This document shows, piece after piece, positions 18,851-27,779 of a DNA stretch of 64,000 nucleotides (positions within the stretch are counted from its first letter, which is position 1; the number at the start of each line of letters is the position of its first letter). Source of the DNA: NCEH01 sp043195135 (lineage in GTDB: Bacteria > Pseudomonadota > Alphaproteobacteria > Rhizobiales > Xanthobacteraceae). Below the pieces are notes generated by a model. That model saw only the letters and a list, made by a program, of their open reading frames with translations. It did not search any database and was not told the origin of the DNA. Where the stretch lies: NCBI RefSeq assembly GCF_043195135.1, contig NZ_JBAFWP010000004.1; one strand, 5' to 3'. The position numbers and the translations under genes were made by a program.

Positions 18851-18879
18851 CGCTCAGCTTTCCCGCGTGGCGGCGTGGT

Positions 18880-19323
18880 CTAACGCCCGCGCGCCAGAGG
18901 CCGCGCGGCGAGGATCGCCACCGCCGCGAGCCCGCCGATGATCGAAATATGCTCGATGAAGATGTTGCGGTTGAGCACCTGTTCCGCCGCCGGCTTGAGC
19001 CAGAAGGCATGGGCGCTCAGCGTCGCCACCGCCGTGAAGGCCGCGAGCAGGCCGGCCCCGATCCAGGTCATCCGCCCACCCGCGACGAGCAGGGCCGAGC
19101 CGCCGAGCTGGGTCGCGATCACCAGCACCGCGACCAGCGCCGCCGGCTCCAGCCCCGTGAGGGCGCGCACCTCGTCCATGGCGCCGCCGAAATCGGCGAG
19201 CTTCGCAAAGCCGCTGAAGAGGAACGGCGCCGCCACCGCGACGCGCGCCAGAAGCGCCGTCGCGGGGGATCGCAGGAGCGCATCGGCGCACGCCTGAACG
19301 CCGCCGAGGATGCTTGTCGCCAT
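18880..19323 (-). CDS. DoxX-family membrane protein
   Basis: A 147-residue membrane protein of the DoxX/YphA kind with about four hydrophobic segments (for example LLARVAVAAPFLFSGFAKLADFGG). The ATG at 19323 has GAGGCGAAGG upstream. It is the last gene of the HxlR-linked operon, 50 bases after the amidohydrolase, and converges with the GntR gene. DoxX proteins are linked to redox and thiol-stress functions but no precise role can be assigned. Confidence 0.75.
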   Translation of the reverse strand: MATSILGGVQACADALLRSPATALLARVAVAAPFLFSGFAKLADFGGAMDEVRALTGLEPAALVAVLVIATQLGGSALLVAGGRMTWIGAGLLAAFTAVATLSAHAFWLKPAAEQVLNRNIFIEHISIIGGLAAVAILAARPLARGR

Positions 19324-19373
19324 GGCCTTCGCCTCATCTGGCCGCCGCCCCGGGCGGGGTGCGGCGGCGCGTT

Positions 19374-21365
19374 TCAGAACGCCCAGCAGGAACAGCCGAG
19401 CGCGCCCCAGAAGGCGCCTTCGTCGCGGGCCGGCGCGGCGGAAGCGAGCGCCTTGGCATGGGCGTGCCCATGCACGCCGCACGCGCTGGCGCAGCCGCAG
19501 CCCGTGAAGGCATAGCGGCGGTCCTCGCTCTCAGCCCGCTTCTGATAGCCGCCGAAGGTGCGCACCGGCGACCAATCGGGCATGGCGGGCGGCAGCGGCG
19601 GGGCAAGGCCGGCATATTCGCCGACGCCATGCACCGGCTTGCCGCCGAGCAGGGTCAGCACGCTCTCGATGTCTTGGATCTGATCTTCCGGCACCGAGAA
19701 ATAATCCTTATCCAGCACGATCAGATCGGCCAGTTGCCCGGCCTTGATCTGCCCCTTCTTGCCGACTTCGGTGGAGAACCAGGTGTTGGCCTCGGTCCAC
19801 AGGCGCAGCGCGTCTTCCCGGTTCAGCAGGTTCTGCTGGGGATAGAGCTTCAGGCCGCCCAGCGTCTGTCCGGTCACCAGCCAGGACAGCGAAACCCAGG
19901 GATTGTAGCTTGCGACGCGGGTCGCGTCCGTGCCCGCGCCGACCGGAACCCCGGCCTCCAGCATGCGCTTGATGGGCGGGGTCCGCTCGGCCGCCTTGGC
20001 GCCGTAGCGCTCCACGAAATCCTCGCCCTGGAACATCATGCGATGCTGAACCGCAATGCCCCCGCCGAGCGCGGCAATGCGATCGATGTTGCGGTCGGAA
20101 ATGGTCTCGCAATGGTCGAAGAACCAGTTGAGGCCCTTAAGCGGCACGTCCCGGTTCACCGTCTCGAACACGTCGAGGGCGCGGGTGATGGTTTCGTTAT
20201 AGGTGGCGTGCAGCCGCCAGGGCCAGCGGTTCTGCGCCAGCAGGCGCACCACGGGTTCCAGATCGCCTTCCATGGAGGGCGGCATGTCCGGCCGCTCGAA
20301 GCTGAAATCCTCGAAATCCGCCGCCGAATAGACCAGCATCTCGCCGGCTCCGTTATGGCGATAGAGATCGTCGCCCTGCCCCGGCTTCACCTGCTTCGAC
20401 CAGCTCTCGAAATCCGCCAGTTCCTGCTTCGGCTTCTGGGTGAACAGGTTGTAGGCGATGCGCACGGTCAGTTGGCCGTCGGCGTGCAGCTTCTCGATGA
20501 TCGAATAATCTTCCGGATAATTCTGGAACCCGCCGCCGGCGTCGATGATGGTGGTGACGCCGAGGCGGTTCATCTCCCGCATGAAATGGCGGGTGGAATT
20601 GATCTGGTATTCGGGCGGCAGCTTCGGGCCCTTGGCGAGGGTCGCATAGAGGATCGTCGCATTGGGCCGCGCCAGCAGCAGGCCGGTGGGATTGCCATTG
20701 GCGTCGCGCTGGATCTCGCCGCCGGGCGGATTCGGCGTGTCCTTGGTATAGCCCGCCGCGCGCAGCGCCGCGCCGTTCAGCAAGGCCCGGTCGTACAGAT
20801 GGAGAATGAACACGGGCGTGTCGGGCGCCGCGAGATTGATCTCTTCCAGCGTCGGCAGGCGCTTTTCCGCGAACTGGTGCGCGGTGAAGCCGCCGACCAC
20901 CCGCACCCATTGGGGCGCGGGGGTTTTCGCCACCTGCTGAATCAGCATTTCCATGGCCTGCGCAAGCGAGCGCACGCCGTCCCACCGCAGTTCCAGATTG
21001 TAGTTCAGCCCGCCGCGGATGATGTGCATATGGCTGTCGATAAGGCCGGGCACGGCGCGGCGTCCGCCGAGGTCGATCACCTGGGTCTGCGGGCCGGCCA
21101 GCGCGCGCATCTCCGCCTCGGTGCCGGCGCTGAGGAACACCCCGCCCGCAATGGCCACCGCCTCGGGCGCGGGATTGGAGCGGTCCAGCGTGGTGAAGCG
21201 GCCGTTGACCAGGAGCAGGTCGGCGGTCGCCGGGGCGGCGGGCTTTTCGGCGGTCATGGACGAACCCTTGGGATCTGAGGTTTGCGCGGCCGCGGGGCCG
21301 CCGACGAGGGATGCCGCGCCGATGGCTGCGGCGCCGGTGGTCAGGGTGCGGCGGGTCAGGCTCAT
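19374..21365 (-). CDS. Tat-exported amidohydrolase (YtcJ-like) with Cys/His-rich C-terminal tail
   Basis: A 663-residue amidohydrolase of the YtcJ/family-3 type. The N terminus (TRRTLTTGAAAIGAASLVGG) is a twin-arginine signal, so the enzyme probably acts in the periplasm. Metal-binding motifs include PGLIDSHMH near residue 110 and the later DHCE, HRMMF and GTDAT segments. The last 43 or so residues are unusual: five cysteines and three closely spaced histidines (GCGCASAC, VHGHAH, CSC), absent from ordinary family members. The start overlaps the XapX stop as ATGA. Substrate unknown. Confidence 0.8.
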   Translation of the reverse strand: MSLTRRTLTTGAAAIGAASLVGGPAAAQTSDPKGSSMTAEKPAAPATADLLLVNGRFTTLDRSNPAPEAVAIAGGVFLSAGTEAEMRALAGPQTQVIDLGGRRAVPGLIDSHMHIIRGGLNYNLELRWDGVRSLAQAMEMLIQQVAKTPAPQWVRVVGGFTAHQFAEKRLPTLEEINLAAPDTPVFILHLYDRALLNGAALRAAGYTKDTPNPPGGEIQRDANGNPTGLLLARPNATILYATLAKGPKLPPEYQINSTRHFMREMNRLGVTTIIDAGGGFQNYPEDYSIIEKLHADGQLTVRIAYNLFTQKPKQELADFESWSKQVKPGQGDDLYRHNGAGEMLVYSAADFEDFSFERPDMPPSMEGDLEPVVRLLAQNRWPWRLHATYNETITRALDVFETVNRDVPLKGLNWFFDHCETISDRNIDRIAALGGGIAVQHRMMFQGEDFVERYGAKAAERTPPIKRMLEAGVPVGAGTDATRVASYNPWVSLSWLVTGQTLGGLKLYPQQNLLNREDALRLWTEANTWFSTEVGKKGQIKAGQLADLIVLDKDYFSVPEDQIQDIESVLTLLGGKPVHGVGEYAGLAPPLPPAMPDWSPVRTFGGYQKRAESEDRRYAFTGCGCASACGVHGHAHAKALASAAPARDEGAFWGALGCSCWAF

Positions 21366-21640
21366 GAGGATCGCTCCGGCTTCGAGGCGGAAGCGGAAGG
21401 CCGCGCATCGCGGGGCGGCGCCCCGAGGATCGGCGGCGCGCATTCGCTCATGAACCAGGACAGTGTGACCGGCTGCCCGCTGAGCGCCCGCTTCACCACG
21501 GGCACCGCCTGTTCGCCGATCAATATGCCCAGCAGCCCGATCAGGGCGACCACGGGCGGCGCAGGGGATTTCACATCGAGCAGGGCATAGATGACGCCGA
21601 CGAGAACGCCGACGGCCAGCGAGACGACATAAAGCTTCAT
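21362..21640 (-). CDS. XapX-domain small membrane protein
   Basis: A 92-residue protein with two short hydrophobic segments (VVSLAVGVLVGVIYALL and VVALIGLLGILIGEQAV) typical of the XapX domain (DUF1427), followed by a hydrophilic tail. Its stop overlaps the amidohydrolase start, so the two are translationally coupled. Family function is unknown; the location suggests a membrane partner for the exported hydrolases. Confidence 0.75.
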   Translation of the reverse strand: MKLYVVSLAVGVLVGVIYALLDVKSPAPPVVALIGLLGILIGEQAVPVVKRALSGQPVTLSWFMSECAPPILGAPPRDARPSASASKPERSS

Positions 21641-21754
21641 GAAACCCTCCTGAGACGGGGAGGACGGGCGCCCGCCCCGCCCTCCGACAACTTGGCCGCG
21701 GGCGCCGGCGATCGGCCCGCCGGAGAGCTCCCTTCGGCGCCGTGGGGCGCGAGC

Positions 21755-21779
21755 GGCCGGCGCGGCAGGCGCGCCGGCC
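21755..21779 (-). other. Perfect GC hairpin downstream of alpha/beta hydrolase gene
   Basis: GGCCGGCGCG and CGCGCCGGCC form a perfect 10-bp stem around a five-base loop, seven bases beyond the hydrolase stop on the - strand. There is no U-run, so partial termination or mRNA stabilisation is more likely than full termination before XapX. Confidence 0.5.
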
Positions 21780-21786
21780 GTCGCGG

Positions 21787-22785
21787 TCAGCCCTTCACGA
21801 ACGCGAGCAGGTCGGGGTTGATCACCTCGGCATGGGTGGTGAGCATGCCGTGAGGATAGCCCTCATAGGTCTTGAGCGTGCCGTTCTTCAGCAGCTTGAT
21901 GGACAGCAGCGCGGAATCGGCGATCGGCACGATCTGGTCGTCGGTGCCGTGCAGCACGAGGGTCGGGACCGTGATGGTCTTCAGGTCCTCGGTCTGGTCG
22001 GTTTCCGAAAACGCCTTGATGCCTTCGTAATGGGCCTTGGCGCTGCCCATCATGCCCTGGCGCCACCAATTGTCGATGACGCCCTGGGACACGGTCGCGC
22101 CCGGCCGGTTGAAGCCATAGAAGGGGCCGGCGGGCACATCGACGAAGAATTGCGCGCGATTGGCCGCGAGCCCGGCGCGCAGCCCGTCGAACACCTCGAT
22201 CGGCAGGCCGCCGGGATTGGCCTCGGTCTTCACCATGAGCGGGGGAACGGCGCTGACCAGCACCGCCTTGGCGACGCGGCCGGCCGGCTGGCCGTGCTTG
22301 GCGACATAGCGGGCGACTTCGCCGCCGCCCGTGGAATGGCCGATATGGACCGCATTCTTCAGGTCGAGATGCTCGACGACGGCGAACGCGTCGGCGGCGT
22401 AATGGTCCATGTCGTGGCCATCGCTCACCTGCGACGAGCGGCCGTGGCCGCGCCGGTCGTGGGCGATCACGCGGAAGCCCTGGTAGACGAAGAACAGCAT
22501 CTGCGCGTCCCAATCGTCGGACGACAGGGGCCAGCCATGGTGGAACATGATCGGCTGGCCGCTTTTCGGACCCCAATCCTTGTAGAAGATCTCAACGCCG
22601 TCCTTGGTGGTGACGAAGCCCATGGTATCGGTCCTTTCGAGGGTGGACTGGGAACGGGGCGCGGCCGGCGATTGCGCGGCGGCGAGCGAGGCCGGCAGCA
22701 CCGAAAGAACGGCGGCACCGGCACCAAGCCGCAGGACATCCCGACGGTCGGGAACGTCCGGCGAGCGGGGTGAGTGTGTGGTCAT
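21787..22785 (-). CDS. Exported alpha/beta hydrolase, non-heme chloroperoxidase-like
   Basis: A 332-residue alpha/beta hydrolase. Residues 1-40 (DRRDVLRLGAGAAVLSVLPASLAAA) form a Tat-type signal. The catalytic domain has HHGWP (oxyanion), GHSTGG (nucleophile Ser), HGTDDQIVP (Asp) and YPHGM (His), the pattern of cofactor-free haloperoxidase/esterases. It lies 39 bases after the isochorismatase-type gene in the same operon. An internal ATG at MGFVTTKDG would give a cytosolic form, as in most family members. Confidence 0.8.
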   Translation of the reverse strand: MTTHSPRSPDVPDRRDVLRLGAGAAVLSVLPASLAAAQSPAAPRSQSTLERTDTMGFVTTKDGVEIFYKDWGPKSGQPIMFHHGWPLSSDDWDAQMLFFVYQGFRVIAHDRRGHGRSSQVSDGHDMDHYAADAFAVVEHLDLKNAVHIGHSTGGGEVARYVAKHGQPAGRVAKAVLVSAVPPLMVKTEANPGGLPIEVFDGLRAGLAANRAQFFVDVPAGPFYGFNRPGATVSQGVIDNWWRQGMMGSAKAHYEGIKAFSETDQTEDLKTITVPTLVLHGTDDQIVPIADSALLSIKLLKNGTLKTYEGYPHGMLTTHAEVINPDLLAFVKG

Positions 22786-22824
22786 CCTGTGACTGCTCCA
22801 TGTCGCGACCGCGCGGGCGCCGGC

Positions 22825-23478
22825 TCAATGCGCCTCCGAGGCGCCGAACATGCTCTTCGCGTAGATGATGCCGAGGCCGTAGCCGCCGCCGTGCACCTTC
22901 GCGATCCCGGTGGTGAGGTCGTAGGTCGCCCCGCGCGCCCAGTCGCGCTGGAGTTCCAGCAGATATTGCAGCGCCGTCATGGGCCGCGCCCCGGCCTGGA
23001 TCATGCGCTGCATGGCGCGCTCGTGCGCCTCGTCGGAAACGTCGCCGCAGGCATCCGCGATCACATAGACCTCGAACCCCTGGTCGATGGCCGACAGCGC
23101 CGGCCCGACGATGCACACCGAGGTCCACAGCCCGCCGAGCACGATCCGCCCCTTGCCGGCGGCGGTGACGGCGGCTGTGATGTTCTTGTCTTCCCAGCTG
23201 TTCATGCTGGTGCGGTCGATGGGCGTCGCGGTCGGGAACGCGGCCTTGATCTCGTCGAACATGGGTCCGGAGAAGGTCTTCTCCGCCACCGTGGTTAGGA
23301 TGGTGGAGACGTTGAATCCGGCCGCGGCGGCTGCCACCATGGCGGCATTGTTGCGCAGCAGGACCGCATCGATGGACTTGGTGGCGAACGCCATCTGGGA
23401 TTGATGGTCGATCAGGATCAGGGTGTGGTCATCGGGCGAAAGCAGTCCCTTGCCCGGAATGGGGGATGCTTGGAGCAT
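22825..23478 (-). CDS. Isochorismatase-family cysteine hydrolase (YcaC-like)
   Basis: A 217-residue isochorismatase-fold hydrolase. The catalytic Asp24 (LILIDHQSQ) and nucleophile Cys122 (GLWTSVCIVG) are present. YcaC-like members act on amides or similar substrates and often sit in stress or hydrolase clusters. The ATG at 23478 has AAGGTGG upstream. First gene of the operon and divergent from the HxlR regulator. Confidence 0.82.
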   Translation of the reverse strand: MLQASPIPGKGLLSPDDHTLILIDHQSQMAFATKSIDAVLLRNNAAMVAAAAAGFNVSTILTTVAEKTFSGPMFDEIKAAFPTATPIDRTSMNSWEDKNITAAVTAAGKGRIVLGGLWTSVCIVGPALSAIDQGFEVYVIADACGDVSDEAHERAMQRMIQAGARPMTALQYLLELQRDWARGATYDLTTGIAKVHGGGYGLGIIYAKSMFGASEAH

Positions 23479-23500
23479 GCGGCCACCTTTTGGTTGCAAC

Positions 23501-23522
23501 GGAACTTGGCAATCCAAATTCC
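23501..23522. promoter_or_regulatory. Candidate HxlR operator
   Basis: A 22-base dyad, GGAACTTGG-CAAT-CCAAATTCC with one mismatch between the arms, lies between the divergent isochorismatase and HxlR genes. It is just upstream of the hydrolase start. Size and position fit a dimeric winged-helix repressor. Confidence 0.5.
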
Positions 23523-23576
23523 GCCCCTATGCGCCACACTTCGGGCCGGAAAAAAAGTAGTAACCGGGAAGATACT

Positions 23577-23942
23577 ATGGATGAAAAAGTGTCTGGCAAG
23601 GGCGAAACACTTGGTGAGCCGGCGGGATGTCAGCTCGATCATCTGTTGAAGTTCCTCGCGCAGGAATGGATGAGCCATATCGTGTGGGCCTTGGGCCGCA
23701 ACACAACGATGCGGTTCGGCGCGCTGCGCCGCGCCCTGCCCGGGCCGATTTCCGCCCGCGTGCTTTCGGGCCGTCTCAAGGACCTGGAAGCAAACGGTTT
23801 CCTTCTCCGCAAGGATATCGGCGCCCTGCCGCTGCATGTGGAATATAGCCTGACCGAACAAGGCCGCCGGCTCGACGCCCTGCTCAGCCGCAGCGAGACC
23901 CCCGCCCAGGATCTAAATTTGATCCAGATCAAAAATTCGTGA
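23577..23942 (+). CDS. HxlR-family transcriptional regulator
   Basis: A 121-residue regulator with the HxlR winged helix (GALRRALPGPISARVLSGRLKDLEANGFLLRKD) and wing (VEYSLTEQGRRL). It has a single cysteine near residue 18, where redox- or electrophile-sensing relatives carry theirs. It is divergent from the operon of two hydrolases, XapX, amidohydrolase and DoxX, and probably represses it. Confidence 0.85.
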   Translation: MDEKVSGKGETLGEPAGCQLDHLLKFLAQEWMSHIVWALGRNTTMRFGALRRALPGPISARVLSGRLKDLEANGFLLRKDIGALPLHVEYSLTEQGRRLDALLSRSETPAQDLNLIQIKNS

Positions 23943-24203
23943 TGCCTGCGCCCCTGGCCCGCCGGCCGGCGAGAGGCGGCGAGGCACGTGGGGCCTGCGG
24001 TTCGCGCGGCGGCGCGCACCCTGTCGCCCCGCCGCCCTTGTATCCGCCTCCCTTCGCTCCGCCGCCGCGCGGATGATGCGCGAGGCGGAGTGCGAAGCTT
24101 TCGCCGGCATCGAACCTCCGCACCCGGCGCAGCCTCAGCCTTGAACCGGTCGCGCCGGCCGCAGCGGCAACCGCTTTGGTTGAATTCGCAGTGGGGGCGC
24201 CTT

Positions 24204-26246
24204 ATGCGTGGCGCCATGGATACCCTGGCCCTCGCCGAAAAAACCTCGATCGCCCCGCCCCTGCTCCGGCCGCATTCCGGCACGGCGGCGCCGTTCCTGC
24301 CCATGAGCCGCGCCGAGATGACCGCGCTCGGCTGGGACGCGTGCGACATCGTGCTGGTGACGGGCGACGCCTATGTGGACCATCCGAGCTTCGGCATGGC
24401 GATCATCGGCCGGCTGCTGGAATCCCAGGGCTTCAGGGTCGGCATCATCGCCCAGCCGGACTGGCAGTCGGCGGAGCCGTTCAAGGCGCTGGGCAAGCCC
24501 ACCCTGTTCTTCGGCGTCACCGGCGGCAACCTGGACTCGATGGTGAACCGCTACACCTCCGACCGCCGTCTGCGCCACGACGATGCCTATACGGCGGGCG
24601 GCGAAGGCGGCAAGCGGCCGGATCGCTGCACCATCGTCTACACCCAGCGCTGCCGCGAGGCGTACAAGGACGTGCCGATCGTGCTCGGCGGCATCGAGGC
24701 CTCGCTGCGCCGCATCGCCCATTACGATTACTGGTCCGACAAGGTGCGCCGCTCGATCCTGGCGGACGCCAAGGCGGACCTGCTGGTCTACGGCAATGCC
24801 GAGCGCGCCGTCGTCGAGGTCGCGAACCGCCTCGCCGCCGGAGAAGCGCCGCGCGCGCTGGACTCCATCCGCGGCGTGGCGCTGTTCCGCAAGGTGCCCG
24901 AGCATTATGTGGAGCTGCACGCCGACGATCTCGATTCCGCCGACGAGGCGGCGGCCCGCCATTCGGGCGACACCGTGATCCGCCTGCCCTCCTACGAGCA
25001 GGTGGAGCAGGACAAGGAAGCCTATGCCCGCGCCTCGCGCGTGCTGCACCGGGAGGCCAATCCCGGCAATGCGCGCCCCCTCGTCCAGCGCCACGGCGAC
25101 CGCGACCTGTGGCTGAACCCGCCGCCGATCCCGCTCACCTCGGACGAGATGGATGCGGTCTATGACCTGCCCTACGCCCGCGCGCCGCATCCCTCCTACG
25201 GCGATGCGAAGATCCCCGCCTGGGACATGATCAAGTTCTCGGTGACGGTCATGCGCGGCTGCTTCGGCGGCTGTACCTTCTGCTCCATCACGGAGCATGA
25301 GGGCCGCATCATCCAGAACCGCTCGGAAGGCTCGATCCTGAAGGAGATCGAGAAGATCCGCGACAAGACGCCGGGCTTCACGGGCGTCATCTCGGACATC
25401 GGCGGGCCGACCGCCAACATGTACCGCATGGCCTGCAAGGATCCGAAGATCGAGGCGGCATGCCGGCTGCCGTCCTGCGTGTTCCCCGACATCTGCCCGA
25501 ACCTCAACACCTCGCACGACGATCTGATCCGCCTCTATCGCAAGGTGCGCGAGGTGGACGGCGTCAAGAAGGTGATGGTCGCCTCCGGCGTGCGCTACGA
25601 TCTGGCGGTGACGAGCCCCGAATATATCAAGGAGCTGGTGACCCATCACGTCGGCGGCTATCTGAAGATCGCGCCCGAACATACCGAGCGCGGCCCGCTC
25701 GACAAGATGATGAAGCCGGGCATCGGCACCTATGACCGCTTCAAGGAAATGTTCGACGCGGCGGCCAAGCAGGCCGGCAAGAAATACTATCTGATCCCCT
25801 ATTTCATCGCCGCGCATCCGGGCACGACCGACGAGGACATGATGAACCTCGCGCTCTGGCTCAAGAAGAACCGCTATCGCGCCGACCAGGTGCAGACCTT
25901 CCTGCCCTCGCCCATGGCCACGGCGACCGCCATGTACCATACCGGCGTCAACACGCTGCGCGGCGTGCGGCGCGGGGCGAGCGAGAAGGTCGAGGCGATC
26001 AAGGGCGGTCGGCAGCGGCGGCTGCACAAGGCGTTCCTGCGCTACCACGATCCCGACAATTGGCCGCTGCTGCGCGAGGCGCTGAAGGAGATGGGCCGCG
26101 CCGATCTCATCGGCTCGCGCCCCGAGCAGCTGGTGCCCGCCTTCCAGCCCCCCGGAACCGGCAAGGCCGCCGGCACGAAGCGGCCCACGAGCCGTCCCGT
26201 CGGGGCGCAGCGCTTCACCACGAAGGGCGTTCCCCTGAGAAAGTGA
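24204..26246 (+). CDS. YgiQ-family radical SAM protein
   Basis: A 680-residue protein of the UPF0313/YgiQ family. An N-terminal cobalamin-binding-like region (DIVLVTGDAYVDHPSFGMAIIGRLLESQGF) is followed by a radical SAM domain with the cluster motif CFGGCTFC (Cys353, Cys357, Cys360). The substrate is not established. The ATG at 24204 follows GGGGG by six bases; ATG 24216 is an alternative. No other gene is visible in the 261 bases before it, so it looks monocistronic. Confidence 0.87.
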   Translation: MRGAMDTLALAEKTSIAPPLLRPHSGTAAPFLPMSRAEMTALGWDACDIVLVTGDAYVDHPSFGMAIIGRLLESQGFRVGIIAQPDWQSAEPFKALGKPTLFFGVTGGNLDSMVNRYTSDRRLRHDDAYTAGGEGGKRPDRCTIVYTQRCREAYKDVPIVLGGIEASLRRIAHYDYWSDKVRRSILADAKADLLVYGNAERAVVEVANRLAAGEAPRALDSIRGVALFRKVPEHYVELHADDLDSADEAAARHSGDTVIRLPSYEQVEQDKEAYARASRVLHREANPGNARPLVQRHGDRDLWLNPPPIPLTSDEMDAVYDLPYARAPHPSYGDAKIPAWDMIKFSVTVMRGCFGGCTFCSITEHEGRIIQNRSEGSILKEIEKIRDKTPGFTGVISDIGGPTANMYRMACKDPKIEAACRLPSCVFPDICPNLNTSHDDLIRLYRKVREVDGVKKVMVASGVRYDLAVTSPEYIKELVTHHVGGYLKIAPEHTERGPLDKMMKPGIGTYDRFKEMFDAAAKQAGKKYYLIPYFIAAHPGTTDEDMMNLALWLKKNRYRADQVQTFLPSPMATATAMYHTGVNTLRGVRRGASEKVEAIKGGRQRRLHKAFLRYHDPDNWPLLREALKEMGRADLIGSRPEQLVPAFQPPGTGKAAGTKRPTSRPVGAQRFTTKGVPLRK

Positions 26247-26265
26247 AAGCCCAGGCGGTTCGCGC

Positions 26266-27576
26266 TCAGGCGGCCGGTGGGGGACCCTCAAGCTGCATGA
26301 CGGCGGCGAAGAAGCCGTCGGTGTCGTGGCGCGCGGGGGTCAACGCCAGATGCTCGGGATGCGCCGATGCGGGGAGCTGCGGCGCGGCCGCGCGCAGCGG
26401 CACCACATGAAACGCCGGATGCGCGGCAAGGAACGCGGCCACCTGCTCCTCATTCTCCTCCGGCAGCAGCGAGCATGTGGCGTAGACGAGCCGCCCGCCG
26501 GGCTTCACCAGCCGCGCGGCGCTGGCCAATATTGCGGCTTGCAGCGGCAGGAGATTGTCCAGTCCGGGCCCGAGCGCGCGCCAGCGTGCATCGGGATTGC
26601 GCCGCCAGGTGCCGGTGCCGCTGCACGGCGCATCCACCAGCACGCGATCGAAGGCGCCCTTGTGGCGCTTCACCCAGCGATCCCGTTCGCCGGCCAGAAG
26701 GCGGGTCTCGATATTGTGCAGGCCGGCGCGCCGGAAACGCTCGGCGCTGCGCTGCAAGCGCGCCGCCGAGACGTCGCAGGCGATGACATGGCCCTTGTTC
26801 GCCATTTGCGCGGCGATCGCCAGCGTCTTGCCCCCCGCCCCGGCGCAGAAATCCACCACGCGTTCGCCCGCGCGCGCGTCGACCAGCAGCGCGACGAGCT
26901 GCGAGCCCTCGTCCTGAATCTCGACCTCGCCGCTTTTCAGCATCGGCAAGCCGGCGAGCGAGGGCCGCTCCCTCAGGCGGATCCCGTAAGGCGCCAGGGG
27001 CGAGGGCTCGGCCTTGAGGCCGAGCGTGCGCAGCGCGTCCAGCACGTCCGCGCGCGTGGACTTGAGCGGATTGACGCGCAGATCAAGCGGAGCCGGCGCC
27101 AGGAGCGCGGCCATCTCGGCGCCGAACGCGGCCTGGAACCGGCGCCGCAAAAGGTCCGCCGCCCAGGATGGACATTCCAGGCGCACCTCGTCCGGCATGG
27201 CCGGATGGTCGATGGTGCCGCCCTGCAATTTCACCACCAGCCCGCGCTCATTGTCGCTTAAGACCGCAGGCGAGAACTTGCCGCCGTTGAACAGCCCCTG
27301 CACCTGATCGCGCGTCTTGCCGCCGTCGAGGACGAGCCAGGCCAGCAGCCGGTTGCGCGGCAGGTCCGGGCGCCCGTGCCTCGCCAGCCACCAGCCCAAT
27401 CGGGCGTGATGGCGCAGCAACGCATAGAGCAGATCCAGAATGGCGCCGCGATCCTCCTCGCCGATATGGCGGCGGGCGCGAAACCACGCCGAGACGACGG
27501 CATCGGCGGGGCGCGCGACACTGTCGACTTCCTGCATCAGGTCGAGGGTGGCTTGCAGACGGGCGGCGGGTGTCAC
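26266..27576 (-). CDS. RsmB/NOL1-type RNA (cytosine-5)-methyltransferase
   Basis: About 436 residues from a GTG at 27576, matching the usual family start (TPAARLQATLDLM); an ATG at 27636 would add 20 residues. Neither start has a clear ribosome-binding site. The C-terminal domain has the SAM motif DFCAGAGGKTLA and both catalytic cysteine motifs, DAPCSGTGTWRRNPDARW and ATCSLLPEEN. The N-terminal part is NusB-like. Expected to methylate rRNA or tRNA cytosine. Converges with the YgiQ gene. Confidence 0.87.
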   Translation of the reverse strand: MTPAARLQATLDLMQEVDSVARPADAVVSAWFRARRHIGEEDRGAILDLLYALLRHHARLGWWLARHGRPDLPRNRLLAWLVLDGGKTRDQVQGLFNGGKFSPAVLSDNERGLVVKLQGGTIDHPAMPDEVRLECPSWAADLLRRRFQAAFGAEMAALLAPAPLDLRVNPLKSTRADVLDALRTLGLKAEPSPLAPYGIRLRERPSLAGLPMLKSGEVEIQDEGSQLVALLVDARAGERVVDFCAGAGGKTLAIAAQMANKGHVIACDVSAARLQRSAERFRRAGLHNIETRLLAGERDRWVKRHKGAFDRVLVDAPCSGTGTWRRNPDARWRALGPGLDNLLPLQAAILASAARLVKPGGRLVYATCSLLPEENEEQVAAFLAAHPAFHVVPLRAAAPQLPASAHPEHLALTPARHDTDGFFAAVMQLEGPPPAA

Positions 27577-27779
27577 GGCGAGAGGTCGGGCTGAAAAAAC
27601 CGCGGCACCATAAGGGAGAGCGGTGCCGCTGACCATTGATTCGCGGGATTTGTCCGCACCCGCTGTGCGTGCCTGCTTCAAAAATGACCGAATGAGGCGC
27701 GCACGGCCGCCCGCCCGTTGCCCGGCCGGGTGTTCGTGCCCATCTGTGCTGCACCCATCCAAACGAGGCAGGTCCGGTC

